Assembly (NCBI GenBank): GCA_029262115.1
Contig: JAJCZZ010000064.1
Coordinates: forward strand, 1 to 64,000
Origin: Gemmatimonadota bacterium
Lineage (GTDB): Bacteria; Gemmatimonadota; Gemmatimonadetes; Longimicrobiales; Gaopeijiaceae
Direction of reading: 5' to 3'
DNA length: 64,000 nt
Shown piece by piece: positions 32,655 through 42,545 of this stretch. Made by a program: the position numbers and the translations under genes. Under the pieces are notes generated by a model. That model had not been told where the DNA came from. It saw only the letters and a list, made by a program, of their open reading frames with translations, and did not search any database. Numbering within the stretch: position 1 is the first letter of the stretch; each line of letters begins with the position of its first letter.

Positions 32655-35264
32655 CTACCGACCGGGTCCCAGCAGGACCGCGTTCATGAAGAGGAGGCTC
32701 GCCGCCTCCGTGTAGGCTCGGTAGTTTGGATCCTCGGCGAACGCTACGATTTGCCCGCGACCCCAGGGTTGGTGCATCAGAAACGCCTTGTTGGCCAGTT
32801 GTGGCACGGCCTCGTCCCACACGACGCCGGACAGTACGAGGTCGTCCGCGCCTCCGTATCGGCCCACGTTGGTGCCCACGTCCAGGGTCAGAGGCCGGAA
32901 AACCCGGTTGCCCTCAACGAGCACGCCGATCTCGCCGTCCGTGCCCGACGCCAACCAGTGGGTGGTGTCGAGGATCGCACGAAGAATGCCCCCGGCCACG
33001 CTCTCGGGTGATTCGTCTCCCGGGACGATGGCGTCGAGGTAGTCGATGGGCTGTTCGGGGGTGCCGGGGTCGTCCGGGTCGTCTCCCGTGGCCCGGCCGC
33101 CCCGCCGCTCGGTGACGGCATCGAGGAGTCCGGCTCGGGTCGCCCACACGGAGGAGTTGGCCATCGTGATCAGGGTGCCGCCGTCACGCATCCAGTCCTC
33201 GAGGCGCGACACCAGGCCGGTGCCGACCATGCCGCTGTAATTCCCGCTCGGGAAGATCAGGACATCGTAGTCCGCCAGTCGGACCCGACCGAGCGCGTCG
33301 GCCCGGACCGCCGTCGTGCGTTGCCCGTACCGCCGTTCGAGGACGAAGCGCGCCCAACCCACAGAGTACGTCGACCCCGGCGAGTCGTAGACGAGCAGCA
33401 CCTTGGGCTCGCGGAGCGCACGCACGCTTCCGCTGCCCAGCGAGGTGCCGGTGCGCACGTAGGAGTCGTCGATCGGCACGACCTCGGCGCCGTGGCGCGC
33501 GGCAATGGCACCCAGCGTGGTCCGCAGGTCGTCGTCGTTCTCAGCCACGCGCACGACCGCCGTGCCCGGGGTGTACGCCCGGTCGCCCAGGTCGAAGGGG
33601 CGGGTGGTCGCGCGCACGCGGATGCCTTCGCGTAGCGCCTCGGTCACGGCGGCCGCTCCTGCCGTGCCCCACGGAATCAGGTAGGCGACCGACGCCGCCG
33701 GAAGCACAGTGCTCGCCGGCTCGGGCCGCACCTCCGTGACCAAGGCGCCGGCCGCACCCGTCGCGCGTTGACTGAGGATCGCCTCGACGTCCCACAACAG
33801 GGACTGGCTCCATGCAGTCAGGTCGTAGATCTGGTCGCGCTCCCGGCGGGCTCGACGTTCTACCTGCCGTCGCACGAACGCGGTGTCCATCTGCACGTGG
33901 GCGTCCAGGAGGTTCCGGGCCAGACGGGACGCCGGTTGGTCGAGCGGCACGACGTACGTGCCCCGTGCCGGAAGCGTTCGCCCGTCCACCCGCACCGGTC
34001 CGGACGCCTCGCGCACCTCGATGCCGTTCTCCACCAGCAGACGGGCCAGGCGCTCCGCCATCGCGGGATCGTGAGCGGAATGGAGGACGTACTCGGCGGG
34101 GCCGGCCCGTCCGTCCGCAATGCCGGCGCGACGGTAGTCCACATAGGTGCGCAGGACGAGGTCCCGGTTCCGCGCGGCCGTCACGGCCGTCGTGATCGCG
34201 GCCGTGAAGTGATGCACAACGCCATCTCCATAGGTCAGTACGGTGCCGTCGCTCTTGAGGTAGGTCAGCGCCCGGGCGGAGGCTTGCTCGTACGTCATGC
34301 CCAGCGCACCGTGCGCGGTCGGCCACCCGTCCACGTAGCCCGGGTAGAACAGGTCGTAGACGTCACGGTTGAAGTACGCGAAGCCTCGACGGTCGAAGAC
34401 GCGAGCGTTTGCCGCACCGAAGACGTCCATGAGCGCTACCTGGGCATCCGAATACCACGGGTTGGTGGGCTCGGCCGTGGGCGGGAAGAAGTAGCTCGCA
34501 TCCCCGCCCATTTCGTGGAGGTCCGCCACGATGTGCGGGCGGAAGTCCAGAAACAGATCGACCTTGCCCGCAGTTTCGGGCTGGCTCTGGATGAACAGGT
34601 CGCGGTTGAGGTCGAACAGGTAGTGGTTGACCCGGCCGCCCGGCCATGGTTCGTCGTGCTCAGCGGACGCCCGCTCCGGCTCCGGCCACCGCGAGCGGGC
34701 CATCCGGTTCTGCATGACGAAGCGGTTGCGCCCGTCCGGGTTCTCCACCGGATCGATGATGACGAGCGATTCTTGAAAGACGAGGTCCACGTCCGGATCG
34801 CCCTGGGCGGCGAGCAGATGGTAGGCTTCCGCCATGGCCGCGCCGCTGGAGCTGATCTCGTTGCCGTGCACCCCGTGCATCAGCGCGGTCACCACCGGCA
34901 CCCGCCCCATCAGCGCGCCCACCTCGCCGTCCGAGAGGCCCCGGGGGTCGGACAGCCGCTGGAGGTCGGCCTTCACCGCATCCAGATTCGCGATCCTCTG
35001 CCGGCTGCCGATGACCAGCGCTACCAACGGTCGACCCTCCCAACTGGTCGCGTACCGGACCAGCCGGGTTCGGTCCGGGGCGGCCGCCGCCAGGGCCTCC
35101 ATGTAGCGGAGAACGTCGGCGGGTGGTGTGATTTCCGCGCGTGGGTCGTGACCCACCACCTGTTCGAGGGTGGGGATGGCGGGATCGTAACGGGTGCCGG
35201 GCGCCAGGTCGGGGAAGCCGGGGGTGGTTTGGACGAGGGCAGCCAGAACCAGCGTGTGGATCAT
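32655..35264 (-). CDS. Secreted M14-family zinc carboxypeptidase (paralogue)
   Basis: 869 residues. MIHTLVLAALVQTTPGF is a short leader. The layout copies the gene at 20975-23689: zinc site HGVHGNE near residues 128-134, DLHEMGGDASYFFPP for the third ligand, MTYEQASARA for the catalytic Glu, NPDGRNRF, DLNRDL, and the same amidotransferase-like C-terminal domain (KVLLVYDSPGSTYSVGWARF, DYDVLIFPSGNYSG). The two proteins match along their whole length, so this is a dispersed gene duplication. It precedes an ADOP by eight bases. I chose the ATG at 35264, where the leader begins; longer frames have no similarity. Confidence 0.92.
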   Translation of the reverse strand: MIHTLVLAALVQTTPGFPDLAPGTRYDPAIPTLEQVVGHDPRAEITPPADVLRYMEALAAAAPDRTRLVRYATSWEGRPLVALVIGSRQRIANLDAVKADLQRLSDPRGLSDGEVGALMGRVPVVTALMHGVHGNEISSSGAAMAEAYHLLAAQGDPDVDLVFQESLVIIDPVENPDGRNRFVMQNRMARSRWPEPERASAEHDEPWPGGRVNHYLFDLNRDLFIQSQPETAGKVDLFLDFRPHIVADLHEMGGDASYFFPPTAEPTNPWYSDAQVALMDVFGAANARVFDRRGFAYFNRDVYDLFYPGYVDGWPTAHGALGMTYEQASARALTYLKSDGTVLTYGDGVVHHFTAAITTAVTAARNRDLVLRTYVDYRRAGIADGRAGPAEYVLHSAHDPAMAERLARLLVENGIEVREASGPVRVDGRTLPARGTYVVPLDQPASRLARNLLDAHVQMDTAFVRRQVERRARRERDQIYDLTAWSQSLLWDVEAILSQRATGAAGALVTEVRPEPASTVLPAASVAYLIPWGTAGAAAVTEALREGIRVRATTRPFDLGDRAYTPGTAVVRVAENDDDLRTTLGAIAARHGAEVVPIDDSYVRTGTSLGSGSVRALREPKVLLVYDSPGSTYSVGWARFVLERRYGQRTTAVRADALGRVRLADYDVLIFPSGNYSGMVGTGLVSRLEDWMRDGGTLITMANSSVWATRAGLLDAVTERRGGRATGDDPDDPGTPEQPIDYLDAIVPGDESPESVAGGILRAILDTTHWLASGTDGEIGVLVEGNRVFRPLTLDVGTNVGRYGGADDLVLSGVVWDEAVPQLANKAFLMHQPWGRGQIVAFAEDPNYRAYTEAASLLFMNAVLLGPGR

Positions 35265-35361
35265 GCGGCGCTCCGAGCAGTGGTGCCGTCGAGACACCGA
35301 GGTCAGCAGGACGACGGGGCGCCAATATGGTCGGGCGGGAAGAGTGTCGCGAGGCTCGCCG

Positions 35362-38031
35362 TCACGGGCGTCCGCTGAGGGTCTGCATCGGATCGGCCCG
35401 GGTGGCTCGGCGCGCCGGGCCGTAGGCGGCCAGCCCGGCCAGGAGAAGGACGCCGCCCGACGCGGTGGCCAGCGTCGCGGGATCCAATGGCGACACCCCG
35501 TAGAGCATTCCTCCAAGGACGCGAGAGAGCACCAGGGAACCGGCGAGGCCCATGACCACACCCAATACGGCCAACCTGATACCTCGTCCCACCACGAGGC
35601 GGACGATGCCAGCCGACTGACCACCCAATGCCCGTCGGATTCCCATCTCCTGGGCTCTCTGTTCTACGGAAAAGGCCATGAGGCCGTAGAGGCCGATCGC
35701 GGCCAGCCCGACCGCCAACCCGGCGAAGAAGGTCAGGAGGGCCGTATCGAAGCGTCGACGCTGCGTCCAGCCGGCCATGAGGTCTGAAAGGGACTGCGCG
35801 GCCCACACCGCCTGTGAGCGATCCGTCGCCCAAATGGCCTCCTGCACGGGGAGCAGCAGGTCTCCGGGTGGGATCGACCCCTCCACCACGAACGTCACCC
35901 CGCCTGTAGTCACGGTCTGGATGAGTGGCCGGTAGACCTCGGGAACGGGCGGAGACTCGAATCCCCTCACGCGTACGTCGCTCACCACGCCTACGACCGT
36001 GAGCGTCTGAGGGGTGCCCGAACCCGAGCGCGGATAGAAGCTCAGTCGACCACCCGTGACATCGGTTTCGCCGAAGTACCGACGGGCGAACGCCTCGTTG
36101 ACGAGCGCCACCGCCGTTCCGTCTTTCTCGTCGAGCGACGTGAACGTACGACCGGCGAGGACGTTCAAGCCCAGTGCCGCCGGGTATTCCTCATCGATAT
36201 CCGACACTCGCACGTCATGTCGAGTGTTCGGGCTGGCGTCGAGGGAGAGGCTGATGACGTGGTCCATCGCTTCGACGACTCGGTCGTCGGCTCCCGGAAT
36301 GGCCGTAGTGAAGCCCACAGACCGGACTCCCGGTACTTCAGCGATCGCGTCCCGAAACGCACGAATCCGTTCCATGTCGGGTCGATCCTGTGCCGTGTAT
36401 GCGAACACCTGAACCGCCAACCGACGCTCGGGATCGAAACCGAGCTGGTTGTCCAACAACGTGTCGAGGCTCCTCAGGAGGAGGCCCGCCCCCACCGCGA
36501 GAGTCAGCGCCAACGCGATCTCCGTCACCACGAGGTGATCCCGCAGGGTTCGACGGTTCCTCGCTTCGGTTGACCCGCGCGCCCCCCGTCCGATGTCGGC
36601 CCTCCGCCGAGATACGCCAAGGGCCACGATTCCGCCCGCGACCAGAGAACTGCCGAAGGTGACCAGGAGGGCGAAGGCAGCGACCGGCAGGTCGACGGTC
36701 AGGTCACCCGCTCCGGGGGTGCCCGCGGGCATCACCGTCCGCAGCAGGTCGGTCCCGAGCCAGGTTGCCAGCACGCCCAACCCGCCGCCAACTGTTGCGA
36801 GAAGAGCACTCTCGACGAAAGCCAGTCGGAGTAGTCGACCTCGGCCGGCTCCGAGCGCCGAACGGAGGGCGTATTCGTGTCCACGGTTCGCGGCCCGTGC
36901 CAACTGAAGGCCCGTGACGTTGGCCACCGCCACCAGCAGGACGAGGAGGACCGCCCCAAAGAGAAGGAGCAGCGGCGTCCGCACGTGACCCAGAGCGTCG
37001 TCGCGCAGTGACGTCGCCTTGAGCCCCAAGCCCTGGTTTGCTTCGGGATGCACACGGGCCAGGTCGGCCGCGATTCGGTCCAACTCCGCCTGGACATCCG
37101 TCAGGGTGGCCCCGGAGGCCATTCGAGCCACGGCCCTCAACCGGGGAGATCCGCGAACGTCCTCATCCCACGAGCGTGGAGCTCGTGGCAACCAGACGAG
37201 CCCGTCAGACGGATAGGCGAAGTCGGCCGGCAGGACGCCGACCACCGTGTACGAGAGGCCGTCCATCAGGAGCGTGCGCCCAACGACGTCCGGGTCCGAC
37301 GCGAAGCGGGAGCGCCAGAAGCCGTCACTCAGGAGTGCGACGGCGTCTCGTCCACCTTCATATTCGGTCGGCAGGAAGGTTCGGCCGAGTTGGGCCTCCA
37401 CCCCGGTCGCTTCGAAAAAGCCGGTCGAGACGGCCCACCCCCGGATACTGAGCGCACGGTCCTCCTCCTGAAGGCTGTGCCCGAAGACGTTCGCCACGGC
37501 TCCGTGCGTCAACGTACGCGAGGCCGCGGCTACGTCACGCATGTTGGCCGCGGATATGCCCTCGGACACGGTCCCGTCTCGGGTGTCCGTCTGTCGGATG
37601 ACCACGATCCGATCGACCCGGTCGAACGGGAGTGGCCGGATGAGCACCGCGTTCACCGACGTGAACATGGCCGTGGCCGCGCCAACCCCGACCGCCATCG
37701 TGACGATGTACACCGTCGTGAATCCGGGGCTGCGGCCGAGGGCGCGCACGGTCTGGCGTACTTCGGTCCACACGCCGGAGAACGTCTCGCTGTCCGGGCT
37801 TCTCGGCAGTCCGCGGGCGTTGGCCAGGGACGGCCCGAGCCGTCGGGTCGCAATGGCGTCACGGAGGGCGCCGACGACCATCTGTGAGCGTCGAACGGGC
37901 GAGTGTTGGGCGGCCCCGATTTCTGCTGTCCACTCCCGTCGCCACTCTGAACGCAGAGCCCGCGGAACCAGGGGCGCACACAGTGCCAGCCAGAGGCGGA
38001 GGAGGGCGCCCACTACCCGAGCCCCGATCAC
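35362..38031 (-). CDS. ADOP-family ABC-type permease
   Basis: 889 residues from an ATG that overlaps the PadR stop as ATGA. The N-terminal extension (LWLALCAPLVPRALRSEWRR) is typical of ADOPs. The first module begins EVRQTVRALGRSPGFTTVYI near residue 88, with VGVGAATAMFTSVNAVLIRP. The central FtsX cluster reads VAVANVTGLQLARAANRGHE, and the C-terminus ends GPARRATRADPMQTLSGRP. No ATPase gene is adjacent, so it must recruit an ATPase from elsewhere or act without one. Substrate unknown. Confidence 0.92.
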   Translation of the reverse strand: MIGARVVGALLRLWLALCAPLVPRALRSEWRREWTAEIGAAQHSPVRRSQMVVGALRDAIATRRLGPSLANARGLPRSPDSETFSGVWTEVRQTVRALGRSPGFTTVYIVTMAVGVGAATAMFTSVNAVLIRPLPFDRVDRIVVIRQTDTRDGTVSEGISAANMRDVAAASRTLTHGAVANVFGHSLQEEDRALSIRGWAVSTGFFEATGVEAQLGRTFLPTEYEGGRDAVALLSDGFWRSRFASDPDVVGRTLLMDGLSYTVVGVLPADFAYPSDGLVWLPRAPRSWDEDVRGSPRLRAVARMASGATLTDVQAELDRIAADLARVHPEANQGLGLKATSLRDDALGHVRTPLLLLFGAVLLVLLVAVANVTGLQLARAANRGHEYALRSALGAGRGRLLRLAFVESALLATVGGGLGVLATWLGTDLLRTVMPAGTPGAGDLTVDLPVAAFALLVTFGSSLVAGGIVALGVSRRRADIGRGARGSTEARNRRTLRDHLVVTEIALALTLAVGAGLLLRSLDTLLDNQLGFDPERRLAVQVFAYTAQDRPDMERIRAFRDAIAEVPGVRSVGFTTAIPGADDRVVEAMDHVISLSLDASPNTRHDVRVSDIDEEYPAALGLNVLAGRTFTSLDEKDGTAVALVNEAFARRYFGETDVTGGRLSFYPRSGSGTPQTLTVVGVVSDVRVRGFESPPVPEVYRPLIQTVTTGGVTFVVEGSIPPGDLLLPVQEAIWATDRSQAVWAAQSLSDLMAGWTQRRRFDTALLTFFAGLAVGLAAIGLYGLMAFSVEQRAQEMGIRRALGGQSAGIVRLVVGRGIRLAVLGVVMGLAGSLVLSRVLGGMLYGVSPLDPATLATASGGVLLLAGLAAYGPARRATRADPMQTLSGRP

Positions 38032-38366
38032 GGGGTGCCAGAGCCGGGGGACGGCACGAGTCCCATGGCCCGATGTCGAGCCAGGAAGGCCTCGCGCGCC
38101 GGCTGGAGAACCGCCCGTCCATCTCCCGAGAGGGCGTGGATGCGACGCGCCGGGCGTCCATTGCGATGTGCGACCGCCGCGTCCTCCATACGAGACGACA
38201 CGAACCCCGTCGCCTCGAAGCGGCGCAGGATCGGGTAGACCGTGCCGGCCGAGAGCCCGGTCAAACTCATGATCTCCAGCCCGTACTCACTTCCCGTCCC
38301 CAGCGCTTGGAGTACGAGGAGTTCGTTGTACGTGACCGTGCGGATGTCCGTAGCCTCTCCACCCAT
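38028..38366 (-). CDS. PadR-family transcriptional regulator
   Basis: 112 residues. PadR winged helix: TVTYNELLVLQALGTGSEYG, then SAGTVYPILRRFEATGFVSS and RPARRIHALSGDGR. GGGGAGGG lies about six bases before the ATG. The stop overlaps the ADOP start by four bases. A palindrome related to the one upstream of the PadR gene at 12650 is present at 38415-38432, about 50 bases before the start, where an autoregulatory operator would be expected. Confidence 0.88.
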   Translation of the reverse strand: MGGEATDIRTVTYNELLVLQALGTGSEYGLEIMSLTGLSAGTVYPILRRFEATGFVSSRMEDAAVAHRNGRPARRIHALSGDGRAVLQPAREAFLARHRAMGLVPSPGSGTP

Positions 38367-38414
38367 TCCCGACCCTCCCCAGACGCATATGGCTAAAGCG
38401 ATTCCGTCATAGGG

Positions 38415-38432
38415 TATATCGAAGTCGTTATA
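38415..38432 (-). promoter_or_regulatory. Imperfect palindrome upstream of a PadR gene
   Basis: TATATCGA-AG-TCGTTATA (plus strand) pairs at seven of eight positions. Like the element at 12615-12633, it has TATA ends and CG near the centre and lies in an AT-rich promoter-like stretch. It is a candidate PadR operator. Confidence 0.5.
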
Positions 38433-38557
38433 GATTCAAGAGGAAGCGTGTGCCTCGCTACTTCCGCGACTCATCCATCCATGGACCTTGCGGCCTCCAT
38501 TCCGACTATTAGGCCGTCAGCGCGCCGTGCGCCGATGTCCCACTTGTGGAGCCCGAA

Positions 38558-39787
38558 TTGAAGACAACGTTGTTCGCCGTGTCACTGGCGGTCTTGCCGG
38601 CTTTTGCGTCGGCACAGGAAGTGTCCGTCGAAGAGACCGACCTGCCCCCCGGCCTGTCAGCGCTCGAGTTGGCTCGGTCCAAGGCGTGCGTGCCGGCTAT
38701 GGCCGACATCGAGGCCCTGAATCGCGAGCTTGCACCGCTCTCCGCGCGGGCGGTTCGCCTCCAGGAGCTCGACCAGGCGATCGCGCTCGAAGATTCCTCG
38801 GGTGTGGCCCCATTCGACGGCACGGATGAGGTGGAGCAGGCCGTCCGCGCGTGGTTCGTCCGCGACGCGGAGTTGGCCGCGAGCTGGGCGCAGTCGTCGG
38901 ACTCCACGCTTCTGGGTACGCGCCGTCAGGCCCGGGCCGAGGTGCGAACGAGGCTTCGATCCGAGTTGGAGGTGCTGACGGACCGAGGCCAGACCCGGGT
39001 GCAGGAAGCGGAGGATGTCCGGAAGGCCGCCGCTCACTGCACCGGCGCCATCTTCGTCCGGGGCGCGGTGGTCGAAGCATGTGCGGGCGTCGACAGCCAG
39101 CTCTGTCGAGCCGCCGGCGTCAGGGAGCCCGGAGCGTTCCGATTCGTCGACGCCGCCGAGGACATCTGGAACGTGGAGGAACTCCGTCCGTGGACGGATC
39201 CCGGGCCTCTGCGCTTCACCCCCGACGGCGCGCTCGGCGGCTCCCGCACGGCGGCCCAGGCGCGGCGCGGAAACATCCAGGTCGGGGTCGCCCTGTCGCC
39301 CATGATCCGAGAGCGGTCGGGCGTGTCGGCGGAACAGGCGGCGGAGTTCGACGCGAATCTGGATTCGCTCGGGTTCACCTTCGACCACCCCCGCTTCGTC
39401 ATGGCACCGGCACTCGAGATTCAACTCGGCGTGGGCGAGCCCATCGGTGGCGAGACGCACTACATGGTGCACTTCGGCGACCTGACGGACCCCGCCAATC
39501 AGGTCGTGTGGAACGTACCGGCGGCTGGGACCGGCCCCATCCAGGCCGCGTTTCCCGCGGGCGTGGGCGCATTGGCCCTCCTTCAGCAGGGTCAGACCCT
39601 TCACCTGACTGCGGTCGCGCTGTCGGAAGACACGGGGGACGGCGTCCAGGCGGACGTGATCTATTCGGTCCCGGTGACCAGCGTGAATCAGGGCCGGGCC
39701 GTCGCTGCCGTGCTCAGCTACATGGCGAGCGGACAGTTGGCGAAGGATCTGGCGCGTCTGGTGCCGCCCACCGCCGACGGCGGGTGA
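38558..39787 (+). CDS. Secreted protein of unknown function
   Basis: 409 residues. I chose the TTG at 38558 because GGAG sits six bases before it and translation then starts with a clean Sec signal ([18 protein letters not shown], cleaved before QEV). A GTG four codons earlier is the alternative. The mature protein has a helical N-terminal half (repeated Arg/Glu/Ala stretches, four Cys between about residues 45 and 190) and a beta-rich C-terminal half ([20 protein letters not shown]). I do not recognise the family. The stop overlaps the recQ start as GTGA, an odd pairing for a secreted protein and a DNA helicase. Confidence 0.75.
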   Translation: MKTTLFAVSLAVLPAFASAQEVSVEETDLPPGLSALELARSKACVPAMADIEALNRELAPLSARAVRLQELDQAIALEDSSGVAPFDGTDEVEQAVRAWFVRDAELAASWAQSSDSTLLGTRRQARAEVRTRLRSELEVLTDRGQTRVQEAEDVRKAAAHCTGAIFVRGAVVEACAGVDSQLCRAAGVREPGAFRFVDAAEDIWNVEELRPWTDPGPLRFTPDGALGGSRTAAQARRGNIQVGVALSPMIRERSGVSAEQAAEFDANLDSLGFTFDHPRFVMAPALEIQLGVGEPIGGETHYMVHFGDLTDPANQVVWNVPAAGTGPIQAAFPAGVGALALLQQGQTLHLTAVALSEDTGDGVQADVIYSVPVTSVNQGRAVAAVLSYMASGQLAKDLARLVPPTADGG

Positions 39788-41346
39788 GCGGAGGTACGCC
39801 CCACACCGTTCTCCGGGAAGTCTTCGGCTTCGACGACTTCCGACCCGGCCAGTTGGAGGTAATCGAGGCGGTTCTGGAGGGTCGGGATTGTATTGCCGTG
39901 ATGCCCACGGGCGCGGGTAAGTCGCTGACGTATCAGCTTCCCGCGCGCGTCATGGACGGGACGGTGCTGGTCATCTCGCCGCTCATCTCCCTGATGAAGG
40001 ATCAGGTGGACGCCCTGCAGGCCCTCGGGTTCGACGCGGTGGCCATCAACTCGACGCTCGACTACGGAGAGCGCCGGGCGCGGCTGGACGGGCTGCGCCG
40101 CGGTGACTACGAGTTGGTGTTCCTCGCCCCGGAGGCGCTGGACGGCCGGTTGCGCGACTTCGTAGAGGGGTGTCCCATCTCGTTGTTGGTCGTCGATGAG
40201 GCACACTGCATCAGCCAGTGGGGGCACGATTTTCGGCCGTCCTACCGTCGGTTGCAGGGGCTGAAGATCGACCTGGACGTACCGGTGCTGGCCCTTACGG
40301 CAACGGCCACGCGCCCTGTGGCGCGCGATATCCTGCGACAGCTCGGCATGCGGAAGCCAGCCGGGTACAAGGGTTCGTTCTTCCGGCCGAATCTCCTGGT
40401 GCGAGCCCGCAAGAAGGGTCAGGGCGGCAACACCCGCCGCGAGATCCTGGCGTTGATCCGGCGCAGAGCGGGGGAGAACGGGATCGTGTACTGCCTCAGC
40501 CGAAAGTCGGTCCAGTCCACGACGGACTACTTCAACAAGAACGGCGTCCGCGCGCTTCCCTACCACGCCGGCCTGCCGGATGCCGAGCGGCATCGCAACC
40601 AGGAAGCGTTCCAGCGGGACGACGTGGACGTCATCGTCGCCACCGTCGCGTTCGGAATGGGCATCGACAAGTCCAACGTCCGTTTCGTGATCCACCGGGA
40701 CATGCCGAAGGACATCGAGTCCTGGTATCAGGAGATGGGGCGAGCAGGCCGCGACGGCCTCAACAGCGACTGCATCCTCTTCTATTCGTGGGCCGACGTG
40801 AAGATGCACGAGCGCTTCCTCTCGGATATCCACGACCCCGAGCTACGGGCCGCGAAGCACGAGTCGACCGTTGCTCTGTTTCGGATGCTCGAGTCGGGGA
40901 TGTGCCGACACCAGGCCGTTCTTCGCTACTTCGATGAAGCGATGGCTCCCTGCGACACGTCGTGCGATGTGTGCACCGGGGTCGGCGTCCCGGAGATGGC
41001 CGCGGAGGCCATGGTCGGTCGGAGCGGTCGCCATCACCATGGCGGGGCTCCGGCGGTCGCTCAGCCCTCGACTGGTGGCGCCGCGCACGTTACGTCCACG
41101 GCCGGACCGTCGGGTGTGATCGACGACGACGAGGAGGCGCTCTTTCAGACGTTGCGCACATTGCGCCGTGACCTTGCCGACCAACAGGGCGTGCCTGCCT
41201 ACATCGTTTTCAACGACAAGGTTCTCAGGGAGATGGCGTCGAGCCGCCCCCGCACGCCTTCTGAGCTTCTCGACATCAACGGAGTGGGGCCGGCCAAGCT
41301 GGAGCGCTACGGCCAGGCGTTTCTGGACGTGCTCCAGGAGGTGTAG
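39784..41346 (+). CDS. recQ: RecQ-family ATP-dependent DNA helicase
   Basis: 520 residues, shorter than E. coli RecQ (about 610) but with the core complete. A GTG at 39784 overlaps the previous stop. Motif [16 protein letters not shown] (residues 40-54), motif [22 protein letters not shown] (about 138), motif [17 protein letters not shown], motif [21 protein letters not shown] and motif [12 protein letters not shown] are present. The zinc module keeps four Cys ([13 protein letters not shown]...CDTSCDVC). After an Ala/His/Gly-rich linker an HRDC domain ends the protein ([20 protein letters not shown]). The RQC winged helix seems reduced or absent. It unwinds DNA 3'-5' in recombination repair. 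Confidence 0.92.
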   Translation: MSGGTPHTVLREVFGFDDFRPGQLEVIEAVLEGRDCIAVMPTGAGKSLTYQLPARVMDGTVLVISPLISLMKDQVDALQALGFDAVAINSTLDYGERRARLDGLRRGDYELVFLAPEALDGRLRDFVEGCPISLLVVDEAHCISQWGHDFRPSYRRLQGLKIDLDVPVLALTATATRPVARDILRQLGMRKPAGYKGSFFRPNLLVRARKKGQGGNTRREILALIRRRAGENGIVYCLSRKSVQSTTDYFNKNGVRALPYHAGLPDAERHRNQEAFQRDDVDVIVATVAFGMGIDKSNVRFVIHRDMPKDIESWYQEMGRAGRDGLNSDCILFYSWADVKMHERFLSDIHDPELRAAKHESTVALFRMLESGMCRHQAVLRYFDEAMAPCDTSCDVCTGVGVPEMAAEAMVGRSGRHHHGGAPAVAQPSTGGAAHVTSTAGPSGVIDDDEEALFQTLRTLRRDLADQQGVPAYIVFNDKVLREMASSRPRTPSELLDINGVGPAKLERYGQAFLDVLQEV

Positions 41347-41555
41347 GCAAACCGGGCACGCCCCGGCGGCGCTGAGCCGGTGGACAAGGCCACCCGGTCG
41401 TGGGGCGGTTGGTCGAGCGTCAACGGCCGCCGGAGCGGGTTCTGATCGATCGAAAGGACCGACCGGACATCCGTGAACCGACCGGCACTGACCTACTCGG
41501 GGGGCTCAGCCGGTCGTCACCCACCAACACGACGACCGACCGCCCCGCCCATCGC

Positions 41556-42065
41556 TCAGTCCGCCTTGGGCGGCCCGCCCTGCTCGTCGGCGGAGGGTCC
41601 GTAGTGGCCCGGCACGGGGACCCCGAGCATCCGGAGGTACACGCCGAGCTGCGCCCGGTGATGGATGTTGTGGTTCATGATGAACGAACGCACGACCGCC
41701 ACCTTGGGCATGGTCATCGCGATCTCACCACCGTACTTCATCGACCACATCTCCTGCATGGTAGCCGCAGACGCGCCCTCCAGCTTGGCGCGGGCCTGCT
41801 TCACACCGGCGTCGAAGTAGTCCAGGAGCGCCTCCTTCGTTTCCGGCACCGTGCGTTCCCAGGGCTCGTCGAGGTCCAGAAGCTCGAGATCCAGCGTCGG
41901 CTCCATCCAGTAGCAGATCTCTGCCAGGTGCGCCCCCAACTCGTGGAGTGAGTACGACTTGTCGTGCGGCTTCCAGTCGAACTTGTCTTCCGGAATCCGC
42001 TCGAGAGCCGTCCGCGTTTGGGTGAACTCGTGATCGAACTCGGGGATCATCATGGCACCGTCCAT
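41556..42065 (-). CDS. DinB-superfamily protein
   Basis: 169 residues forming a predicted four-helix bundle of the DinB/DfsB metal-binding superfamily. Candidate metal ligands are His in HELGAHLAEICYW (near 48) and His pairs in MNHNIHHRAQLGVYLRMLG (near 130-135); this HxxxH...HNxxHH arrangement is typical. GGAGGT lies eight bases before the ATG at 42065. Family members include bacillithiol and mycothiol transferases, but many are uncharacterised. The gene converges on recQ with 209 bases between stops, in which I see no gene. Confidence 0.87.
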   Translation of the reverse strand: MDGAMMIPEFDHEFTQTRTALERIPEDKFDWKPHDKSYSLHELGAHLAEICYWMEPTLDLELLDLDEPWERTVPETKEALLDYFDAGVKQARAKLEGASAATMQEMWSMKYGGEIAMTMPKVAVVRSFIMNHNIHHRAQLGVYLRMLGVPVPGHYGPSADEQGGPPKAD

Positions 42066-42171
42066 CGTCGTCTACCTCCGCACAGGGTTTGTAGGATCCC
42101 GAAATGTACGAGCCGAATAAAAGCCGAAGCAGGAGCGAGCGCAATAGTTGTGTCGGCCGAGGGTTGTTCGT

Positions 42172-42408
42172 GCCCCATCCCCGCCAGCGCTTCCACCTGG
42201 TGGACTCGGACTGGGGCTGTGCCGCGAGTTCGGCGGCCGCTCGACGGATCAGGTCGCCAGGAATCCCCGCCTCACGCGCGATGTCCTCGAGTTCACTGAG
42301 GGACATTCCGCGGGATGTCGATGAGACGCGCGGGTTCTCACGGCCGAGCTCGGTCGCCCGCCGGAGGATGGCGGTCACTTCCTCTTCGTCGTAGGAGCGT
42401 TCGGTCAT
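42172..42408 (-). pseudogene. N-terminal fragment of an uncharacterised protein
   Basis: From the ATG at 42408 the first ~65 residues (YDEEEVTAILRRATELGREN, then GMSLSELEDIAREAGIPGDL) match a helical N-terminal module I associate with uncharacterised proteins in this group of bacteria. After WKRWRGWG the sequence becomes Arg/Leu/Pro-rich and overruns the DinB gene in another frame without a proper stop. I read this as a gene truncated at its 3' side, with the DinB promoter region in the lost part. It could instead encode a short functional product. Confidence 0.5.
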
Positions 42409-42545
42409 GTGTGGCGGTGCGGTGTGGGCGTACAAGGTGACAACGATATCGAGACACCTCGGCCCCTGCACGGCCGGATGTGCTTCCGGTCGCGCCACCG
42501 CGTACATTCGGCCCCGTCTGTCCAACCCCATCGGAGTCAGGACCT

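Noticed and set aside
42480-42545. Upstream start for the M19 dipeptidase
   Set aside because: The extra 22 residues would bury the lipoprotein signal; the ATG at 42546 begins it exactly.
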